Part shown: positions 31,286 to 41,571 of the stretch, one piece after another | Layout: each line of letters starts with the position of its first letter | How positions within the stretch are numbered: the first letter of the stretch is position 1 | Assembly (NCBI RefSeq): GCF_001661345.1 | Contig: NW_017962915.1 | Coordinates: 871,657-935,656 of the forward strand | DNA: 64,000 bases | Direction of reading: 5' to 3' | Origin: Ascoidea rubescens DSM 1968 | Lineage: Eukaryota > Ascomycota > Saccharomycetes > Ascoideales > Ascoideaceae | The notes under the pieces: model-generated | Told to the model about the DNA's origin: nothing | Databases searched by the model: none | The model's input: the letters and a program-made list of their open reading frames with translations, nothing else | Position numbers and translations under genes: made by a program

Positions 31286-31680
31286 GATGAAGGACGTGTA
31301 AAAGCGCTAACAGGAAATAACAAATGTAAAAAACGTTTACACTCAATGTTCCCATTGAAATCGAATATATTTCAGCCAACCGAAGAGAATATGCTCTTTG
31401 GTGCTTAAATAGCAGAAGGGGCATTACAAAGAGAGGCGGTCACATGCCCCGGCTTTTGAAGGGCTTCGGACCTCTGCTGCCAAAGGCGGTTTTGGTGCTT
31501 CTGCAGGGTGTGTGTTATTATATCATTAGGAGCTGGAAACGCTGGGAGTGGGTATAAAACAGGAAGAACAAAACAAAAATCTAGAGATAAAAAATACAAG
31601 TGACAAAAAAGAATTAGAAATTAAAGGATCTTGAGAAGATCCTTAGAGGAAGGTTAGAAAGACAAAAAATAAAAAACAAT
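31286..31680. other. RCF1 promoter with GC-rich patch
   Basis: Sequence between two minus-strand genes. A GC-rich patch at about 31395-31555 contains repeated GGCGGT (31434, 31488). No gene seen. Confidence 0.55.
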
Positions 31681-34600
31681 CTATTTCTTTTTGATTAGAT
31701 GGCACCTTTTTTTGATTTGGATAAAGAAATTTGTTATATAACTGAAATAGCCGTTGATTTGGGCTGTTTTTTCTTGTTCGTTGGCATCCGAACTCGGAAC
31801 AGGCGTGATACTCTTGTTTTGTTCAGCATCACCAAGATGTTTAAGGATTTCGTTTGTTCTTAGCGTGCAGCTTTGTAGGAATTTTGGATCATTGACTGTC
31901 TTGTCGATTAGTGATGTATCCAAACAGTTCAACTCATCAACAGGAATACTGAATCCATAATCACTAATAAACTGTTGTATATCTAGCAATAAATTTTCAT
32001 ATGTTCTATCAGCTTTAGATCTATTATCCTTACTGACCTCCTTAACAATTCCAAGATAAGTTAGCTTGGCTCTTGCTAAACGGTTTTCAAGGTACTCTAT
32101 CTTATTATCAAGCTCATTTGTAGAGACATCAAGATCTCTAAGTCGTATTTTTAAAACACGATATTCATACTTTAGCTTGGCGTACAAAGTTTCGATTTCA
32201 TTTAGTTTTTTCAAAAACTTATTGTTATTTAGCTTTAGGTTTAAATCGATATCCGAATTCAATGACTTGATTAATTCAGTAAGTTCCAAAAACCTTGATG
32301 TGCATTTTAAATATAGATCATTTAATTTTAGTTCAAATCTTTTGAATTCATTGTGATATTTATTCGAAAGTTCTAAATTGTTAATTTTATTTTGAATCGC
32401 TAATCTGGAAATAAATTCAATTGAAGAATCAAAGGGATAATCCCATTGATTGACTTTTAAATTTTCTTCTATTTCACTAAATGATTTAATGTCACTAGTG
32501 TCATTTTCATTATTTGTACGCTTTCTTTTGAATAATAATTTATTTATGTAAGCATGATCGTATTCTATTTGAATAGCATTAATTTCCCTTCTAATAAATG
32601 GAAATGACGATCTTCGAGTTAATTCTATGACAAAGTCTTTATTGATTTCATCCTCGAGTTTTGTATAAGTAGCTTGTTCATTTTCATATTCGCTTTCAGA
32701 CGGGCTTTCGTTTTTAGCTTCATTTTTTGATTCACTTTTATTATTACCTTTATCATCCAAACCAATCTTAATAATCCTAATGTCATTTTTAGATGATTTA
32801 TCTTCGTCACTATTACTATTATTTATTTCTGAGGAGATACTCACATTGCAATCATTTTTATCAACTTTTAAATCATTCACTAACGATTCATTACAGTATT
32901 CACAATCATCATAATAAGTTTGATTATAGTTGATGTCAAGTGCGGTAGATTTAGCTCTATTATGAAATTTTTCTTTTATCAATTTCTTGCCTTTAGATTT
33001 AATTGAATTTAAATTCGAAATTCCTTCAGAGTATGAGGAACTGGGATTGTGATTTATTTCATTTGGAACACTGTTATTGAAATGATGATGGTGTTGATGA
33101 TGATTTAGATGAATATTATACTGATTAGAACTTGAATTCAAATTAGACTTTTCATTTTGATTTATCGTATTATTTGCAGGTAAAGTGAAAAAAATGGTTT
33201 CTACCTGATTAAATACTGAAGAATCAAAATCATAATCTGAACCGGCTCCATACCATAGATGTTTTAATCTTTTTCCTTGAATTATATACAAAAATTTATT
33301 AATATCAAGAAATACCAAGTCATCAAATGAGTTTAAATCATTTAAACAAAAATTTGAAAAAGATTTTGATTCAGATTTAGATTTATCGGATTTTGTCTTA
33401 TCATTTTTGATAGAAAGACTCAAGTTTAAGCTTGAAGAAGATTTTGAATGATTATGACTTGGTGAGATATTTGGGGATGGAAAAGTATTTATGCTGATAT
33501 TGTTATTGCTATTATTGTTTAACAGTGAATTTGAATCGGACGATGGCTGGATATTTGACGGGCTTATATTTGAAGGAGATAAATTATTATTTATTGGAAT
33601 AGAATTTGAGGTAATTGAGGAGTTGGGAGGAGAATTGATAATTAAAGAAGTAACAGTGGAAATTTTGATGTTAGGGGGCTGAAAAGGTTTAAAATCAGAA
33701 TTTGAGGGAAGTTGCATTGAATTATTTGAAGTTGAAATGTTATTTTTTAGTTTGCTCAAATTTTTTTTAGTTAAATCGATATAATTTAGGTTTAATTTTG
33801 AAGACACGATGTGATTTTTTAAGAATTTTTTAAATTTGATATCATTGTTAAATTTGGAATTGCTTAGAGATATTATATTTATAATAGTATCATTATCTAG
33901 GTAATTAGTTTGAGGTAATTTATGTATTTTTTGAAATTGATAAATAATGTTGATGAAATTGAGAACATCAAAGGGATCCTTTTTAAGGAACTTGTTATCG
34001 TTTGATTTTGATATTAGAACAAACAATCTCAAGTAAATGTTTATAGTAAAGCTTAGAATTGCAGGGATGGATAGTTGGTAATTAATCTGATTTGAAATGA
34101 TCTTTTGGTAATTTAACTTTTTTTTAATTAATTCATTTTTAAAGTAAACTGAGCCAAAAAGATTCCACCAATTTTTTATGGCCAATTCAGTTTTTTCACA
34201 AATTAAGGAGTCTTGAATGTAGATTGAAGGTAGTAGTTGTAAGTAATATAAAGAGATTTTGAGAAAAAAAATTAAAAGTCTAACTGATTTATCTATAGTA
34301 ATGGTTTTATTATTTTTGTTCAGATTTTTATTGTTTTGAAGATGAGTGATATAGTTGTTATTGTTTATTGGGGTGTGATCATTTGAGGTGGGATTGGAGG
34401 TATTAATTGAGTTGTTTAATTCATTTTCGCTTGATTTGGTGTTTGTATTGTTGTTTATTTTAAACATTTGATTGAATTTCAAGATGGAAGCAGAAGAAGG
34501 GTTATTGTGAATCAAAGCAGATCTTGAGCCGCAACTCAATTTTTTAAGATTAAAATTGGTTATAAATTGGTTATAAATTAAAAACAAGTCCTTCGAGTTG

Positions 34601-35178
34601 ATTAGGTTGTTATTGATCTTTAGAAGGTTTAAGTTTAGGTTGTTATCATCATTGAAAAAAAAGGATAAATTTGCGATGTAAAGATAGGCTAAGTTATTAT
34701 AATTGAATTTTTTAGTTATTTGGAACTGTTTCAATTCATTGATATAGTTGGTTAAATTTTTGGATAATTTCAATAAACGTTTATTAAATTTGACAAAGAT
34801 TGAAATAATTTTGTCATTGGGATTTCCAGTATAAGTTGTGATTAGAGTGCCTATTTTTCTGTAGTATAGCCATTGTTCAATTAAATAGGATTCAAAACCC
34901 TGAATTTGAAGTTCATAATGGTTTATAAAAAAGCTGTAGTTTTTAGATAAATCGCTTAGTTCATTTTTAAAATAGTTAAAAGCGTTTATGTCAGGAAAAA
35001 TTATGGAGACATAGTCATCTTCATTAATAGAGGGTATATCAGATGGAATGGATAATTTTATATTGTCATCTTTGGTGTCCTTAGTATAGCTGTTGTCTTT
35101 GTCTTTGTCTTTGGCTTTTTCTATATTGCGTTGGAGATCATTTTGTGTGTCATTATCTATGCTAGAGAAAGAAAACAT
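31681..35178 (-). CDS. STB6: Stb6/Stb2-like (Sin3-binding) protein
   Basis: A 1165-residue protein. An N-terminal domain (about residues 50-170) carries SIIFPDINAFNYF and FESYLIEQWLYYRKIGTLITTYTGNP, the conserved block of fungal Stb6/Stb2 proteins. A helical region and a long Ser/Asn-rich, low-complexity centre (about 470-740) follow. The sequence GKRLKHLWYGAGSDYDFDSSVFNQVETIFFTLP near 625-660 is typical of the family's second conserved domain. A C-terminal coiled coil of about 200 residues begins after WDYPFDSSIEFISRLA. S. cerevisiae Stb2 and Stb6 bind the Sin3 histone-deacetylase corepressor; their molecular role is poorly known. The family call rests on the YLIEQW-TTYTGNP block. The gene is very AT-rich and intronless. 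Confidence 0.75.
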   Translation of the reverse strand: MFSFSSIDNDTQNDLQRNIEKAKDKDKDNSYTKDTKDDNIKLSIPSDIPSINEDDYVSIIFPDINAFNYFKNELSDLSKNYSFFINHYELQIQGFESYLIEQWLYYRKIGTLITTYTGNPNDKIISIFVKFNKRLLKLSKNLTNYINELKQFQITKKFNYNNLAYLYIANLSFFFNDDNNLNLNLLKINNNLINSKDLFLIYNQFITNFNLKKLSCGSRSALIHNNPSSASILKFNQMFKINNNTNTKSSENELNNSINTSNPTSNDHTPINNNNYITHLQNNKNLNKNNKTITIDKSVRLLIFFLKISLYYLQLLPSIYIQDSLICEKTELAIKNWWNLFGSVYFKNELIKKKLNYQKIISNQINYQLSIPAILSFTINIYLRLFVLISKSNDNKFLKKDPFDVLNFINIIYQFQKIHKLPQTNYLDNDTIINIISLSNSKFNNDIKFKKFLKNHIVSSKLNLNYIDLTKKNLSKLKNNISTSNNSMQLPSNSDFKPFQPPNIKISTVTSLIINSPPNSSITSNSIPINNNLSPSNISPSNIQPSSDSNSLLNNNSNNNISINTFPSPNISPSHNHSKSSSSLNLSLSIKNDKTKSDKSKSESKSFSNFCLNDLNSFDDLVFLDINKFLYIIQGKRLKHLWYGAGSDYDFDSSVFNQVETIFFTLPANNTINQNEKSNLNSSSNQYNIHLNHHQHHHHFNNSVPNEINHNPSSSYSEGISNLNSIKSKGKKLIKEKFHNRAKSTALDINYNQTYYDDCEYCNESLVNDLKVDKNDCNVSISSEINNSNSDEDKSSKNDIRIIKIGLDDKGNNKSESKNEAKNESPSESEYENEQATYTKLEDEINKDFVIELTRRSSFPFIRREINAIQIEYDHAYINKLLFKRKRTNNENDTSDIKSFSEIEENLKVNQWDYPFDSSIEFISRLAIQNKINNLELSNKYHNEFKRFELKLNDLYLKCTSRFLELTELIKSLNSDIDLNLKLNNNKFLKKLNEIETLYAKLKYEYRVLKIRLRDLDVSTNELDNKIEYLENRLARAKLTYLGIVKEVSKDNRSKADRTYENLLLDIQQFISDYGFSIPVDELNCLDTSLIDKTVNDPKFLQSCTLRTNEILKHLGDAEQNKSITPVPSSDANEQEKTAQINGYFSYITNFFIQIKKRCHLIKKK

Positions 35179-35782
35179 TCTATAGGAAAGCGATTACAAA
35201 AAATAGTTTGCGATAGTAAAGATGTGAAAAAAAGGTGAATATTGAGTGGAGAATGGGAACGAGAAGAGCTGATGAGATGGTGAGAAGAGATGAGGAAAAA
35301 CGAGTTGCCTTTTAAAGTATTTTAGACCAAAGCAAAATATAGAAGTAATGGAGAGAACTTCATTTTATGCTGTTTTTAAGTAATACAATGATTTATAAAG
35401 AGAGGTGATGGAGGAGTCTGTTGGGGGTGTTTTGATCCTCCTTTAACAATCTCTAAAAATGAAGTTGCTCTAAGATAGTCAAAGTTAGGCAGATTGGAAA
35501 CTTGGTGATGGCGAAGAGAGCCAGTATTTATACAGTTTATGCGTTCTTCTCAGGCAGAATTAAGCGCCGGCTCAACATTAGCCCAAGCCACACGTGAGAG
35601 CCGGGCCGCGACTACGTTGCCCCAGCAGAGCTCCACAAAGCGCGAGATAAGCTGAAGCAAGTCAAGGGCGGGCCAGACCTGCTGTTTGTGCTGCACAGAA
35701 AGCATCGTTATCTCAATGGGTTATTTATAGCACACAACATCAATATTGTTGTATTACATCTGCTACCTCTTATCTCTTGTCA
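35179..35782. other. STB6 promoter with GC-rich patch
   Basis: The part near 35530-35700 is strongly GC-rich and merges with the GC-rich 3' half of MCH2. It contains a CACGTG box. No gene is visible. Confidence 0.6.
35591..35596. promoter_or_regulatory. CACGTG box upstream of STB6
   Basis: ACACGTGA within the GC-rich patch, about 415 bp upstream of the STB6 start codon. It could equally be a chance match in GC-rich DNA. Confidence 0.3.
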
Positions 35783-37246
35783 CTATATCTTTGTTTTTCC
35801 CCTACGAAACATGCTCGTGAACACCAACTTCCAAGAAACAGCCACAGCCAATTCTCTGCCAAAGTCGGAATCAGTCGTGTTCTCGCTTACCAATTCCCTA
35901 GCAATCAAAAATGCTCTTAGCAAAAACAAAAAAAAACTGGTAGCTAGAAACATCGATCCACAATAGAGAGCAGGATTCTGGTACGCAGCAGGATTGTAGC
36001 TGTTCTCGTCCACCGGTCCTCTTAGCGCCAACCCAATGATGGGGGATATGATTCCTATGCTGCCAATACAGATCCAGTGCATTCCGAAGGCAACCCCCAT
36101 TTTGGGCAACCCCACAACTCTGGGCACAATAGTTCCCAAAGAGCCCCAGATGTAGCCCATAAGACCGCCGATGAGGATGGAGAAGAAGAGTGATGTTGCA
36201 AAGTTGCGACACAAGACCCACATCACATAGCACAACACGCAGCACAAAAAGTACACAATCCCGCCCACTGTGACGGTGCCAAACCGGTCGGCCAACGTGC
36301 CCAAGAGAGGCCTGAAAACAAATGCCCCCAACGCTACCATCGCAGAGTTGATCGAGCCTTGTTTTGCGCTGTATCCAAGCGACCTGGTGAAGTCCGAAAT
36401 GGCGTACTGCACTACCACATACCCTAGAATCACAAACGTTATCCACGCCGTATTGATCCAGAAACCCTTGCTGCACAAAATGGCTCTGTCGATGGCCCTG
36501 AACTCAGCTTGAATCCTGTCTCTTCGGTCCCTTAAAATCGAAATAGAAACAATAATTAGCACAAAACAGATAATGCCCTGTGATCGCAACGCCCACCGAA
36601 CACCTTTGCTTCTCATGATCCTGTCCATCACCAATGCAAAGAAGATGCCTCCCAATCCAGAGCCACTGGCCGCAATTCCTGCTGCTAACGTCCTCTTCTT
36701 CTTGAAATAGTGCGATATAATAGGCATTGATGGCACATATGTAAACGCTAGCCCAAAGCCCTGGACAACACCCTGAGTGAGATAGAGCTGCCACAACTTG
36801 GTAGCAAAACTTGCGAGGAGCATTGCAGTGAGACCCAATAATGCCCCCATCAGCATTGTTATTTTGAATCCAAATAGCCCATTCAAATAGGTTATGAGAG
36901 GTGCAATCATCAACCCCGATCCAAACGCCAATCCTCCAATGACAGCGTAATCTATCTTTGTTCCTCCTTCAAAGGTATCCTCGCTCAAGTAATGTGCCAA
37001 ATACACTGCAAAGCCAGCGTTGGCTCCCCATGTAACAACCGAGATCAAAAAAATTGCTCCAACAATCACCCATCCGTATCCACCATCCGGTACTTCAAAC
37101 GATTCTTCTTTCTTATTGGTATCATTATTATCCTTAGCATTTTTGAGTTGTTGTTCTAAATCTTCTTTAACTTCATGGTCATTCGAATTATTATTATCTA
37201 AATCCAAAGTATTAATCCTTGTAAGGTTACTCTTCACACACTTCAT
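35783..37246 (-). CDS. MCH2: Monocarboxylate-transporter-like MFS permease (Mch2-like)
   Basis: A 487-residue permease with twelve predicted helices. The N-terminal cytosolic segment is acidic and ends in FEVPDGGYGW (residues 50-59), the signature of the monocarboxylate porter family. Then come WGANAGFAVYLAHYLSEDTF, PLLGTLADRFG (the loop motif of the second half) and GLPKMGVAFGMHW. The overall match is to Mch2 of S. cerevisiae (473 residues). The Mch proteins resemble mammalian MCTs but monocarboxylate transport has not been shown for Mch2. The gene is much more GC-rich than STB6 and NUP82 on either side, particularly in its 3' two thirds. Despite that it has only one CTG codon (within helix 3) against many TTG and CTC codons. 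Confidence 0.88.
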   Translation of the reverse strand: MKCVKSNLTRINTLDLDNNNSNDHEVKEDLEQQLKNAKDNNDTNKKEESFEVPDGGYGWVIVGAIFLISVVTWGANAGFAVYLAHYLSEDTFEGGTKIDYAVIGGLAFGSGLMIAPLITYLNGLFGFKITMLMGALLGLTAMLLASFATKLWQLYLTQGVVQGFGLAFTYVPSMPIISHYFKKKRTLAAGIAASGSGLGGIFFALVMDRIMRSKGVRWALRSQGIICFVLIIVSISILRDRRDRIQAEFRAIDRAILCSKGFWINTAWITFVILGYVVVQYAISDFTRSLGYSAKQGSINSAMVALGAFVFRPLLGTLADRFGTVTVGGIVYFLCCVLCYVMWVLCRNFATSLFFSILIGGLMGYIWGSLGTIVPRVVGLPKMGVAFGMHWICIGSIGIISPIIGLALRGPVDENSYNPAAYQNPALYCGSMFLATSFFLFLLRAFLIARELVSENTTDSDFGRELAVAVSWKLVFTSMFRRGKTKI

Positions 37247-37739
37247 TTTTTTTTCAATTGAATAAGATATTTTGATTCCAAATATTTAAAAGAGCAACTC
37301 AAACCTTTAAAATACCATATTTCTTTTATTCTGACCTGAAGGCTGTTTATTTTCTCACTTTTTTGAGATTTTTGTGTCTGTGAAATACTATTATAATTAT
37401 AAAATGAAAAAAAAAGGGAATTTCAACTGTTTTTTTTCCATCATTAATAATCAGCTTTCGATGTTACTCATTTTGCTAATTCTCTTCTCTAATTGTTTCA
37501 AATCCGGTTTTAGGTCCGCTTCCGCGTCCTGTTTAGGAAATAATCCTTTATTCAAAGTTACAATAAAAAGTCAGTACAAAACTCATTAGAAATTCGATGT
37601 CCACCGTTCAACTTGGAATTCTCGTTTCTGATTGGCCAATTTCCTTTTGCTGCTCTTACAAATACATATACCATTATACATCATTATATCGTATATATAT
37701 ACATATACATATATATATATATTTATATTATATAATTGA
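37247..37739. other. MCH2 promoter
   Basis: AT-rich, with a TA-rich run at 37680-37730. A 39-codon minus-strand open stretch (37454-37570) ending at TGA 37451-37453 has a protein-like acidic composition but no ATG at its head and no good splice donor upstream. GC-rich bases at about 37500-37535 (tccgcttccgcgtcc) stand out and could be a zinc-cluster factor site. Confidence 0.5.
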
Positions 37740-40697
37740 CTAATCTTCTAAATTAATCCCCCTCAATTGGTTCTCAATCTCAAATAACGAGTCAGACAAA
37801 TCTTTTGAAGCACCTTTAATCAAATTATCCTCGTTTTCAATATACTTGTTAACCAAATCCAACTCTTTCAAATTAACGTTATTTCCATTCCCAGGCTTAT
37901 TGATTCTTTTATTATACTCCAATTCATCTCTAATAAATACAAATTGCTTCTTTAAACTTTTCTTCCGTTGTTCTAATGATTTACTTATCTTGCTATCGAA
38001 CAATTCCAACTCTTTAAACCATTGTTCCTCTTTTTTATTAATTGGTAAATTAACCTTTAAATTTCTAGTGTTTTTAATGATTTTTTCAATTCTTGAATCA
38101 ATTCTCTCTTGTCTTTCTAAAATACTACTAATCCTCTTATCATTCTCATTTTCCTTGTCTTCATATTTGTTATTAATTCGATTGAGATTTTCAACTTTAT
38201 AATTAATTTCATTCAACTTGACCAACTCGTTTTCAAATTCTTTCTTTTGCAATTCTAAATTCATTCGTAAATTCATTTCAAATTTATAAAAATTCAAAAT
38301 TCTTGCATAAAACTCATTCGAAATTATCCCAATGATCTTCAACAATTGTTCATTTCGATTTTCATCTTCAAAATTATCAATATCCTTAGGATTCAGCTTC
38401 AAATTTAATCTCTGGTTCAAATTTAATTGGACATTCGCATTATTATTCAACTCACTGATAATATTCTTCTGTCTATTGATCAAATTTTGAATCAAATTCA
38501 ATTCCTCGTTAGGTCTATTAACTAAAATAGTTTCATATCCCTTTTTCTTATGCTCTTCATTAACTTTATCCTTTATTTTTTCACTCTCGTCAATTTCATC
38601 CAATTCATTCGCCATTTTCTCTAAATTTAATAAATTGTCATCGTCATTGAAATCATAATTTTCCTGATAATATTTCTCATCGATTTCATTCTCATCATCG
38701 TCTATTTTAAAGACATCAACTTTAGAATTTATAATTGATAAAACATAATTATCTCCATTATTATCATTTAATATATTAATACCATCAAATTTAAAGCGTT
38801 TACCAAAACTATTATCAAATTCGTTTATAAGAAGTAGATCAATATAGTTTTGTGTTAAATAGTCATGATAACTATTGGAATTTAGAAATTTATCCAAAAA
38901 TTCTAAATTATTATCAACAATCGAATCATTTAATATTTTACCTAGTTTATAGAAATCAAATTTAATAATTCCATTATTGTAAATAACGAAAAACAAACAT
39001 GGGATATTATCGTTAGGTTCAATTAATAATAATTCTCCATTTCCATTATATTCATCACCATATGGTAACTTAATACATGAAATTACAGTCAAATTTGAAA
39101 ATTCAAAATTGTTAATATTATAATCATAATTATAATCGTGATTGCTTGTGGTAACAATACCATCGCCTTTGAAATCATAAACCAGTGTAGATTGATTTAG
39201 ATCGTTGTTGTTATTATTATTATAACCCAATAATTTTTGTCCATTATTAGTGTTATCATCGCTTTTATCTTCAATATTATCAACAATTTCATATTCAAAA
39301 TTAAAGCTAAAACCGTTTTTTCTATTATTATCGTCAGTTTTAATTTCCACAATACTGATTTCATTACTAAAATTATCAATATCTTGATCAATGCTTTCAG
39401 CATGATTATTGATCTTAATAATATCGTGGCTGCCGTTATTAAAATTATTATCAATATAGCTATAATTATAGTTTTTATAGTTTTTATTTTTATTATGGAG
39501 ATTCCATTGCATTATATTATTATTGCTTGGAAATACAATCAATATAGAAGAGTTATTAAAAGAAATTACCAATAAATTAATTGTGCCCGAATTGACAGAG
39601 ATTATATTATTTGAATAAACTTCGTTTAATGATTCTGGCAAGGGATTAAATTTTAAAGGGCCAATTAAATTCAAATTTGAAATTTTGTACAAGTTATTAG
39701 AGAGTGGATATAAAATGTATAATTTTTCCAGGGAGTTGCTATGGTTATATTGAAAAGCTGGATTTGGAACATTGATTTGGTTAATTAGATGATTTAGCCA
39801 GATAAATTGATTATTGATCATAGTAACAAGTGAATTGCTATTTTTATTGTTATTGTTATTGGAGTTTAATTTTTTTGAATTAAATTTTAAATCATTTAAC
39901 AAATTTAATAAGAATTTTTTCGAGATTGATAAAATCCTTGGATAAAATGGAAATAAAGAGTATATTTTGCCATCTTGATTTAAAATATATAAGGATAGAT
40001 TTGATATTGGATTATCATTCGAGTTAAAATTTGAACCAAAAGTTATTGAAATTGGATTTTTGATTTTATTTAATAAATTATAAGATTCAAATGGATAGTC
40101 ATTTGACAAATTTAAATCAAAAGTTCTAATAATGGAATCTGATGATAAGATGATTAGATTGGAATCATTTAGTGAGATTGGATTCCAAATTACATTTAAA
40201 ATTTTCAAGTTGATATTATTATTGGTAGTATTGTAATAAATTGAATTTGCAATTGAAAAGTAGTCAACGTTAATTAGATTTTTGGAATCATCATTTAAAA
40301 ATGAAGATAAAATTGAAAATCTAGGCAAAGAAATGATATAAACCTGATTTTCGCCAATTGCAGCTAAAAAAGTAGCCGAGTTATTGATTAATAAAGAACT
40401 TATAACAAAATCGATTTTTGGCAAATTTAATAATTTATAAGTTTTATTGGGTTTGGTATCAATACCATTATCGTTGTCCATAATGGTGTATCTGATAGTG
40501 TTTTCATAGGCAATGAACAACTCGTTACCATTTCTGGAGGCGATACTGTTTGAATTAACTAATTTGGGACCAGATTGAAGGTTTCCAACACCAGAAGCTG
40601 TGGACTGACTAGATTTAAGACCAAAGAAATTTGCACTGGTATCCAACTTCTTGAAAACGGGATGAGCCAAAAGAGATTGGGCAAATAAATTGGACAT
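37740..40697 (-). CDS. NUP82: Nuclear pore protein Nup82
   Basis: A 985-residue protein with the Nup82 architecture. The N-terminus (SNLFAQSLLAHPVF) leads into a seven-bladed propeller, with FIAYENTIRYTIMD and YSLFPFYPRILSISKKFLLNLL (compare the AFYPFLPSVLLLNEKDLNLIL segment of Nup82). The C-terminal about 280 residues form coiled coils starting at IGIISNEFYARI, with WFKELELFD in the middle. Nup82 anchors the cytoplasmic Nup159-Nsp1 complex that drives mRNP export. The protein is longer than S. cerevisiae Nup82 (713) because of Asn/Asp-rich loops in the propeller. The call rests on domain order and short conserved blocks. An Ecm-like or unrelated WD protein is less likely. Confidence 0.72.
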   Translation of the reverse strand: MSNLFAQSLLAHPVFKKLDTSANFFGLKSSQSTASGVGNLQSGPKLVNSNSIASRNGNELFIAYENTIRYTIMDNDNGIDTKPNKTYKLLNLPKIDFVISSLLINNSATFLAAIGENQVYIISLPRFSILSSFLNDDSKNLINVDYFSIANSIYYNTTNNNINLKILNVIWNPISLNDSNLIILSSDSIIRTFDLNLSNDYPFESYNLLNKIKNPISITFGSNFNSNDNPISNLSLYILNQDGKIYSLFPFYPRILSISKKFLLNLLNDLKFNSKKLNSNNNNNKNSNSLVTMINNQFIWLNHLINQINVPNPAFQYNHSNSLEKLYILYPLSNNLYKISNLNLIGPLKFNPLPESLNEVYSNNIISVNSGTINLLVISFNNSSILIVFPSNNNIMQWNLHNKNKNYKNYNYSYIDNNFNNGSHDIIKINNHAESIDQDIDNFSNEISIVEIKTDDNNRKNGFSFNFEYEIVDNIEDKSDDNTNNGQKLLGYNNNNNNDLNQSTLVYDFKGDGIVTTSNHDYNYDYNINNFEFSNLTVISCIKLPYGDEYNGNGELLLIEPNDNIPCLFFVIYNNGIIKFDFYKLGKILNDSIVDNNLEFLDKFLNSNSYHDYLTQNYIDLLLINEFDNSFGKRFKFDGINILNDNNGDNYVLSIINSKVDVFKIDDDENEIDEKYYQENYDFNDDDNLLNLEKMANELDEIDESEKIKDKVNEEHKKKGYETILVNRPNEELNLIQNLINRQKNIISELNNNANVQLNLNQRLNLKLNPKDIDNFEDENRNEQLLKIIGIISNEFYARILNFYKFEMNLRMNLELQKKEFENELVKLNEINYKVENLNRINNKYEDKENENDKRISSILERQERIDSRIEKIIKNTRNLKVNLPINKKEEQWFKELELFDSKISKSLEQRKKSLKKQFVFIRDELEYNKRINKPGNGNNVNLKELDLVNKYIENEDNLIKGASKDLSDSLFEIENQLRGINLED

Positions 40698-41571
40698 GTT
40701 GCAGATATACTAGCAAATATACTTGGATGGGATTGAATATCACCAGACACAGAGAAATGTGATAAAGATCAGTTGTTGAACAACAAAGAAAAGAATACAA
40801 ATTCAAGATGATAGAATTCCCTAGCTTCAATTTATACTTATCACCAGACAAAAAGTAAAGCTAAAAATTTGCCCACTTGAAAAGCTGTATCACGTGATAT
40901 ATATCAAACCCGGCAATATTGTGGATAGTGTCTGTGGCTGTGCAAAAGACAGGCAGAACGGAAAATGAAACGGATTTAAATCCGCTATGTTACACTCTGC
41001 AGATGATCGTATATGCGTTTATCTGTATGGTTGCATAATTATGCTGATAAGCGCATTGTTATACCGTTAAATGCACATCCACAAACACGGATACCCCGTG
41101 TTTTGGCTGGTGCCACTTTGAGGGAAGGCCTTCAAAAAGGATATAAAGCAAGATATAAAGAGATAAAGCGATAACTTGAATTGTTTTCTGTTTTACCTGC
41201 TATCTATCTTTGTTTTATTATTCTTTTGTTCCAGCACTGTTACCTTGACGTTTCTGCCTTTGCAATTATTGGTTTGAATCCATCACTTCTGCTGTTGTTT
41301 TATTTCTCATTATCTTCTCAAAGCTCCCGACTGTCTTGTTTTTAACTCTTCTCGGCTACCTTCCAGCTTAATTGGACCTCATCTCTCTAACTATTGTTCA
41401 ACTCTTCCCACAATCATCCCTTAATCTACTCTTTTGGCTGCAAAATATCTGTTTTATTCTTTAACTTCATTACATCTATAATATCTATCCCTCTCTCCTC
41501 TCGCATTTTCTCATATCCAATATCTCATATCCCACTTATCTCACACTTTCTCTTACCATTCTGCCTTCAAA
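40698..41571. other. Divergent promoter NUP82 / REEP-like gene
   Basis: 874 bp. The middle (40910-41120) is GC-richer; the part before the REEP-like gene (41220-41570) is pyrimidine-rich, as in long yeast leaders. No gene seen. Confidence 0.6.
40891..40896. promoter_or_regulatory. CACGTG box upstream of NUP82
   Basis: The full palindrome ATCACGTGAT lies about 195 bp upstream of the NUP82 start. Confidence 0.45.
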
